NCBI GenBank assembly: GCA_035772735.1 | Contig: JASDFA010000002.1 | Span: forward strand, 41,188,501 to 41,252,500 | From: Datura wrightii | Taxonomy: Eukaryota; Streptophyta; Magnoliopsida; Solanales; Solanaceae | Reading direction: 5' to 3' | DNA: 64,000 nucleotides | Shown here: positions 58,891-64,000 of the stretch, in pieces | How the letters are laid out: the number at the start of each line of letters is the position of its first letter | Numbering within the stretch: position 1 is the first letter of the stretch | Translations under genes and position numbers: made by a program | Notes under the pieces: model-generated | What the model was told of the DNA's origin: nothing | The model's input: the letters and a program-made list of their open reading frames with translations, nothing else | Databases searched by the model: none

Positions 58891-61800
58891 CTAAAATAGG
58901 TGAGGGTATCTGACTTTCATATCTTCTTCTGCTTCCCACGTCATTTCCTCACGATTCCTATTACGCCACAATACTTTGACAGATGCAATATCTTTAGTTC
59001 TCAACCTGCGAATCTGTCTGTCTAAGATAGCTACGGGAACCTCTTCATATGCTAATTCCTCTGTGACCTGGACATCTTGAACCGGAACTACTGTAGAAGG
59101 GTCCCCACGAACTTCCTTAACATAGAAACATGGAATACTGGGTGAACAGATGCTAACTCTGGAGGCAAGTTCAACTCGTAAGAAACTCGGCCTATTCTTC
59201 GTCGAATCTGATATGGCCCAATGAATCTTGGGCTAAGCTTGCCTTTCTTGCCAAACCTCATTACCCCTTTCATCGGGGACACTTTCAGATATACCCAATG
59301 ATTTACCGAAAATTCTAGATTTCTGCGCCGCATATCTGCATAAGACTTCTGGCGGCTCTGAGCAGTCAGTCAACGTTCTCGGATAAGCTTTATCTTTTCC
59401 TCGAACTGCCGAACAATGTCTGGGCCAACTAATGCTGATTCTCCTATTTCAGACCAGCCCACCGGCGATCTTCATTTTCGCCCATATAATACCTCGAAAG
59501 GCGCCATCTGAATAGCTGAATGGTAGTTGTTATTATAAGCAAATTCAATTAACGAAAGATGTTCATCCCAGCTACCCCCAAAATCTAACACACACGCTCG
59601 TAGCATATCTTCGAGCGTCTGAATTGTACGTTCAGCTTGCCCATCTGTTTGAGGATGGAATGCTGTGCTCAAGTTAATCTGCGTTCCCAAATCTTTCTGA
59701 AACGACTGCCAAAATCTAGCTGTGAATTGCGCTCCACTATCTGAAATGATGGATACCGGCACTCCATGCAATCTAACTATTTCTCTGATATATAATTCGG
59801 CATAATCCTCAGCTGAGAAGGTCGCCCTCACTGGCAGGAAATGAGCTGATTTTGTCAGTCTGTCAACTATTACCCAAATGGAATCATTTCTGCGTCTAGT
59901 ACGGGGTAACCCTATTACAAAATCCATGTTTATCGCTTCTCATTTCCACATAGGTACCGTTATCTCTTGCGTCAAACCACCCGGTTTCTGGTGCTCGGCT
60001 TTCACCTGCTGACAATTAGAACATCTAGATACAAATTCAGCTATCTCAGCTTTCATACCTGGCCACCAGTAGATGTCTCTGATGTCGTGGTACATTTTCG
60101 TCGCCCCTGGATGAAGGGAATAGCGAGCGTAGTGTACCTCGTGCATAATTTGCCCACGAAGTCCTGAGACATTCGGGACACAGAGGTGGCCCTTACAGCG
60201 TAGCACATCATCCTCAGTTATCTGAAAATCTGGCTCCTTACCTTTCTGAATTCTATCTCTGAGCTGGACTAAATCGGGATCTTCGTACTGTCGTCCTTTT
60301 ACCTCTGTAACTAATGATGACCCCGCAGAATTCTGAATTACTGCTCCATTATTTCCTGTTTCCATTATTCGAACGGCTAGACCAGCTAACTGATGAATTT
60401 CTTTAGCTAACTTCTGTTTCTCAGGTCGCAAATACGCCAAACTCCTCATTGACTTACGGCTCAGGGCATCTGCTACAACATTAGCTTTTCCGGGGTGGTA
60501 TAGAATATTCACATCATAATCTTTTAACAGCTCTAACCAGCGGCGTTGCCGCAGATTCAACTCCCTCTGAGTGAAAATATACTGTAAGCTCTTATGATCT
60601 ATGTAAATATCAACATGGACGTCGTACAGATAATGCCTCCACATCTTCAAGGCATGAATTACTGCGGCCAATTCCAGGTCATGGGTAGGGTAATTCTTTT
60701 CGTGTTTCCTCAGCTGTCTGGAAGCATATGCAATTACTCTACCATGCTGCATCAACATACAACCTAACCCGACACCTGACGCGTCACAATAAACTGAATA
60801 ACCTTCTGTGCCTTCCAGTAATGCCAACACTGGAGCGGAGGTTAATCTGTCTTTCAATTCCTGGAAGCTCTGCTCGCATGTCTCGGTCCATTGAAACTTT
60901 GCTGCTTTCTGTGTCAATTTAGTTAGAGGTGCTGCAATGGTCGAGAACCCTTCAACGAACCTTTTGTAATACCCTTCTAATCCCAGAAAGCTACGAACTT
61001 CCGTCGGAGTGGTAGGCCTAGGCCATGACTTAACTGCTTCTATTTTCTGCTTGTCTACCTGTATACCAGCATCTGAAACAATATGCCCTAAAAAGGCCAC
61101 TGAGTTAAGCCAGAATTCACACTTCGAGAATTTAGCATACAACGGGCGGTCCCTAAAAATCTGGAGCACTGTCAAATGAGTCTGGTGATCAGCTTCAGAG
61201 AGAGAATACACCAGAATATCATCAATGAATACTATCACGAACAAGTCCAGGAAAGGTCTAAAAATACTGTTCATCAGGTCCATAAAGACTGCTGGGGCAT
61301 TCGTTAACCCGAAGGACATAACTAAAAATTCAAAATGTCCATATCGGGTCCTGAATGCTGTCTTAGGAATATCTCTCTCACGTACTCAGACCTGGTGATA
61401 TCCGGACCGCAAGTCAGTCTTAGAAAAGTATCTGGCTCCCTGCAACTGATCAAATAAGTCATCAATTCTGGGAAGCGGGTACTTGTTCTTTACTGTAACT
61501 TTGTTTAGCTGCCGATAATCTATGCACATTCGGAGTGAGCCATCTTTCTTTCTCACGAATAAAACTGGCGCACCCCACGGTGAAGTACTCGGCCTGATAA
61601 AACCTTTATCCAACAAATATTTCAACTACTCCTTCAATTCTCTGAGTTCTGCAGGAGCCATACGATAGGGAGGTATTGATATCGGTTGAGTGTCTGGTAA
61701 CAAGTCAATAGCAAAATCTATTTCCCTTTCTGGGGGAATACCAGGTAACTCATCAAGAAACACATCAAGGAATTCATTCACCACTGGGACAGACTGGAGT

Positions 61801-62299
61801 GTCAGAGATTCTGTTTGGACATCCTGAACTCTGACCAGATGGTAAATACACCCTTTGGATATCAACTTTCTCGCCTGAAGGTAGGAAATAAACCTACCTT
61901 TTGGCGTAGCGGTACTACCCTTCCACTCCCGTACTGCTTCTCCTGGGAAGTGGAACCGGACTGTCTTGGTCCAACATTCAATGTTGGCAAAGCATGGTAC
62001 TAACCAATCCATACCCATTATGGCATCGAAGTCTATCATTTCTAACTCGACTAGATCTACTGTGGTCTGACGATCAGCAACCCTACTGTACACCCGCGGT
62101 AGATTCGACTAGTTGTGATAGAGTCACCGGCGGGCGTGGATACTAAAAAGGGTTGTTGCAATAATTCTGGTGTAATACTAAACTTCCATGCCACAAATGG
62201 AGTAATGTAGGACAAAGTAGACCCTGGATCAATCAACACATAAGCAGGGTGCGAGCAGATAGTTAACATTCCTGTCACAACATCAGGCGACGCTTCTGA
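58891..62299 (-). pseudogene. pol of chromovirus E: PR, RT, RNase H, INT, chromodomain-like tail
   Basis: Protease has YVLIDPGSTLSYITPFVAWK near 62245 and IMGMDWLVPCFANIE near 62015. RT has CIDYRQLNKVTVKNKYPLPR near 61535 and FIDDILVYS near 61229. RNase H has VYCDASGVGLGCMLMQ near 60790 and NYPTHDLELAAVIHALKMW. Integrase has an intact zinc region ending CSNCQQVKAEH near 60015, and the triad MDFVIGLP (59927), ISDSGAQF (near 59745) and GQAERTIQTLEDML (near 59640). The tail shows IRRLRTKDIASVKVLWRNRN and VRYPHLF with stop at 58893-58891. Defects: CAG to TAG at 61626, CGA to TGA near 61386, TGG to TGA near 59937, a stop after YGRK near 59470, another near 59365 and a frameshift near 59100. Confidence 0.92.
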
Positions 62300-63647
62300 A
62301 TCTTGCCTCCCTGGTAAAGCATATGTGCGGCTTGGACCCGCACCTGTACTGGAGGCCCCTGATCTGCCCCGACCCCTGCCTGCTGAAACTGAGGGCCTGC
62401 GCCCAGTCGAGGATGCTGTGGCTCGTGATCCTGCCGATGCCCTATCTTGTCTGTCCCGGTCCTCTCGACCTCTGGCTGGGCAATCTTTCATCAAATGGCC
62501 TTCTTGGCCACAAATATAACATGCGGTGGAGCCATATCTACATGCTCCAGGATGGCGTCGACTGCATATAGGGAAAAGTGGTAGGGTATACCTACTCTGC
62601 TCCGCCCTCCTCTGTAATGGTGAATCTGCCATCTGCGAGCCCCTACCAGTCTCTGACTGCCCCCTGCAGCTGAATCTACCCCCCTGGGACTGCGGCGGAG
62701 GCGGGGGCCTGGGCGGCCTATCTAACAATCGTGGCCTGGGTCCTCCCCGGGCCTCCCTCTGTAACTCAACTGGCCTGTCCCGGCGACGCTATTCCTGACT
62801 GACCCTTCTGATCTCCCGTTGTCGCTGCCTGATGCCCTCAATATTTTGGGCAAATGCCTGAACCCGAGCAATGTCCATGTCCTCTCGCAGGGTGGTTGTA
62901 ATACAAGTCTCAACATATTCTGGATTCAACCCCATGATGAAACGGTGCACCCTGGATGCCATGGTATCAACAAAGGCCGGTGCGTATCGATCCAAAGAAT
63001 CAAACCGCAAGGAATATTCCCGAACACTCATGGCCCCCTGCTCTAGATGTAGGAACTGGTCACCCGGGCCTGTCGAATCTCCCGCGGCAAATAGTGATCC
63101 ATAAAGGCTCCTGAAAAGCTAGACCAGGTGGGAAGGGAAACATCTCTCAGCTTTCATACCATAACACCGCAATATCCCGTAACCGGAATGCTGCCAATTC
63201 AACTGATTCGGTAGGCGTGGCATGCATAACCCTGAAGATTCTCTGCATTTGATCCAAAAAATCCTGGGGGTCCTCTGTTCGATTCGTGCCTGTAAACGGT
63301 GGGGGGTTCAGGGCTAAGAACTCTCGGACCCTCGAACTACCAGGCCCTCCTGATAATTCTGCAACTGTAGACGACATTGGCTGACGCTGAGCAGCCATCA
63401 TCTGTGCTAAGATAACTACAGCACTCCTAACCTCCTAGTCGGAAGGTATCGGTATAGGGACTGCTGAAGGTACTGTCGCCCCAAGTGGTTCCTGACGTGG
63501 TGGAGACTACTGAGAAGGCTGGGACGATGCCTCTGTAGTGCCCTCTGATCGGGCTGTCTCTAAACGAGGGGGAGGCATCCTGCTGGTACCTTCCCCTGCT
63601 GCAATATCTAAGCTCCGACCTGTGATAGGATGTTGGTGGTCTGACAT
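62300..63647 (-). pseudogene. gag of chromovirus E
   Basis: The ATG complement is at 63647-63645 (MSDHQHPITGRSLDIAAGEG), preceded by GGTTACAG. Gag blocks are REFLALNPPPFTGTNRTEDP near 63320, FLDQMQRIFRVM near 63270, ELAAFRLRDIAVLWYE near 63195 and REYSLRFDSLDRYAPAFVDT near 63020. An intact zinc knuckle CYICGQEGHLMKDC (CX2CX4HX4C) lies at about 62521-62480, followed by an Arg/Ser/Gly-rich linker to protease. In-frame stops at 63507 and about 63435 look like CAG to TAG; at least one shift occurs between 63147 and 63031. The sequence is only distantly like gag of A-D. Confidence 0.88.
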
Positions 63648-63844
63648 TATCTGTAACCAAAGAATATAGTAAGCTTTCAGGGACTCAACCCTATACTGTA
63701 CCGCTCTACAGCACGACTGAATAAGAATAAAATACAACCATCCTATCATGCCTTGCAGCCTCCTATCCATAGTATGTGGTGCACAACACATCCATGGACA
63801 AGAATCTGCTTAGCACGGCTTGCAGACTCCCTGGGATACGACCT

Positions 63845-63856
63845 GCTCTGATACCA
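63845..63856 (-). promoter_or_regulatory. tRNA-iMet primer-binding site of E
   Basis: The minus strand reads TGGTATCAGAGC exactly, four bases from the LTR edge at 63861. Confidence 0.95.
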
Positions 63857-63860
63857 AGTT

Positions 63861-64000
63861 TGTCACACCCCGCCTTGGGGGGTATGACTGGCACCTGGTG
63901 CCCTACTAGGACCTAAACTGCTGGACTGCTAAGCCTTGGCACCTCTGGTGCCTGGCAGGCTCTAACTCATATTTCTAGAAACAAAGGGCTATATAACGGC
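63861..64000 (-). repeat. 5' LTR of E, first 140 bp, cut by window end
   Basis: It matches 56043-56182 with 7 differences in 140 bp. It contains the palindromes GGCACCTGGTGCC (63890-63902) and GGCACCTCTGGTGCC (63938-63952). Confidence 0.95.

Larger units (their letters stand above)
56043..64000 (-). mobile_element. Chromovirus E, inserted in integrase of B, 5' end outside the window
   Basis: A minus-strand chromovirus with complete 3' LTR (left), intact purine tract, gag-pol, exact PBS and the first 140 bp of its 5' LTR at the window edge. In those 140 bp the two LTRs differ at 7 positions by direct count. The left target sequence is CAGAT at 56038-56042; the right one is beyond the window. 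It is the best preserved element here: all key catalytic residues are present, but stops and shifts remain. Its LTRs are not closely similar to those of A-D, though hairpin 1 is shared. Confidence 0.92.

Noticed and set aside
61815..62003. Plus-strand open frames opposite the pol and gag of E (59967-63104)
   Set aside because: They are antisense to well-supported gag-pol coding and have no motifs.

Overview
The window is plant nuclear DNA made almost entirely of LTR retrotransposons. I find no intact host gene, tRNA, rRNA or CRISPR array. The evidence is repeated Ty3/gypsy gag-pol relics, tRNA-iMet and tRNA-Asp type primer-binding sites (PBS), purine tracts (PPT) beside LTRs, 5-bp target duplications, and AT-rich spacers with microsatellites. 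A eudicot, possibly Solanaceae, fits the families, but that is recognition from memory and not proven here.

Layout. 1-8400: fragments of Athila/Tat elements on both strands, split by a solo LTR of a chromovirus-type family (5850-8203). 8400-11677: an LTR-like fragment with TATA box, a possible hAT-like non-autonomous element holding a degenerate CCA repeat, and old repeat-like flank. 11683-21452: complete but decayed chromovirus A with target duplication CCTTG. 21453-27499: the other side of A's target, with a pseudogene of the plant Transposase_32-like family and a 60-bp direct repeat. 27500-64000: a nested stack. Chromovirus B starts at 27500 and is interrupted by chromovirus C (31599-40877, duplication TTATT), by Athila-like element H (41304-53943, duplication TTCAT), and by minus-strand chromovirus E (56043 to beyond the window). 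H carries truncated chromovirus D (47732-52723) inside its own 5' LTR.

How it works together. A, B, C and E have the order gag, protease, reverse transcriptase, RNase H and integrase; A, C and E end in a chromodomain-like tail, while B's end lies outside the window. All coding regions are broken. A's integrase keeps DDE but loses the last zinc-finger Cys, B's Glu is Lys, C's second Asp is Tyr, H has deletions in RT and integrase, and E keeps all its catalytic residues but has stops and frameshifts.

Most interesting signals. (1) A conserved pair of hairpins in the LTRs of A, B, C, D and the solo LTR, with compensatory base changes; the first hairpin is also in E. (2) A conserved GTGAGT splice-donor-like site just after the hairpins, paired with a splice-acceptor-like YAG directly before gag, which predicts a leader intron that would remove the PBS. 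(3) Arrays of short CpG-containing self-complementary phrases in otherwise different LTR families, in three cases directly upstream of a TATA box.
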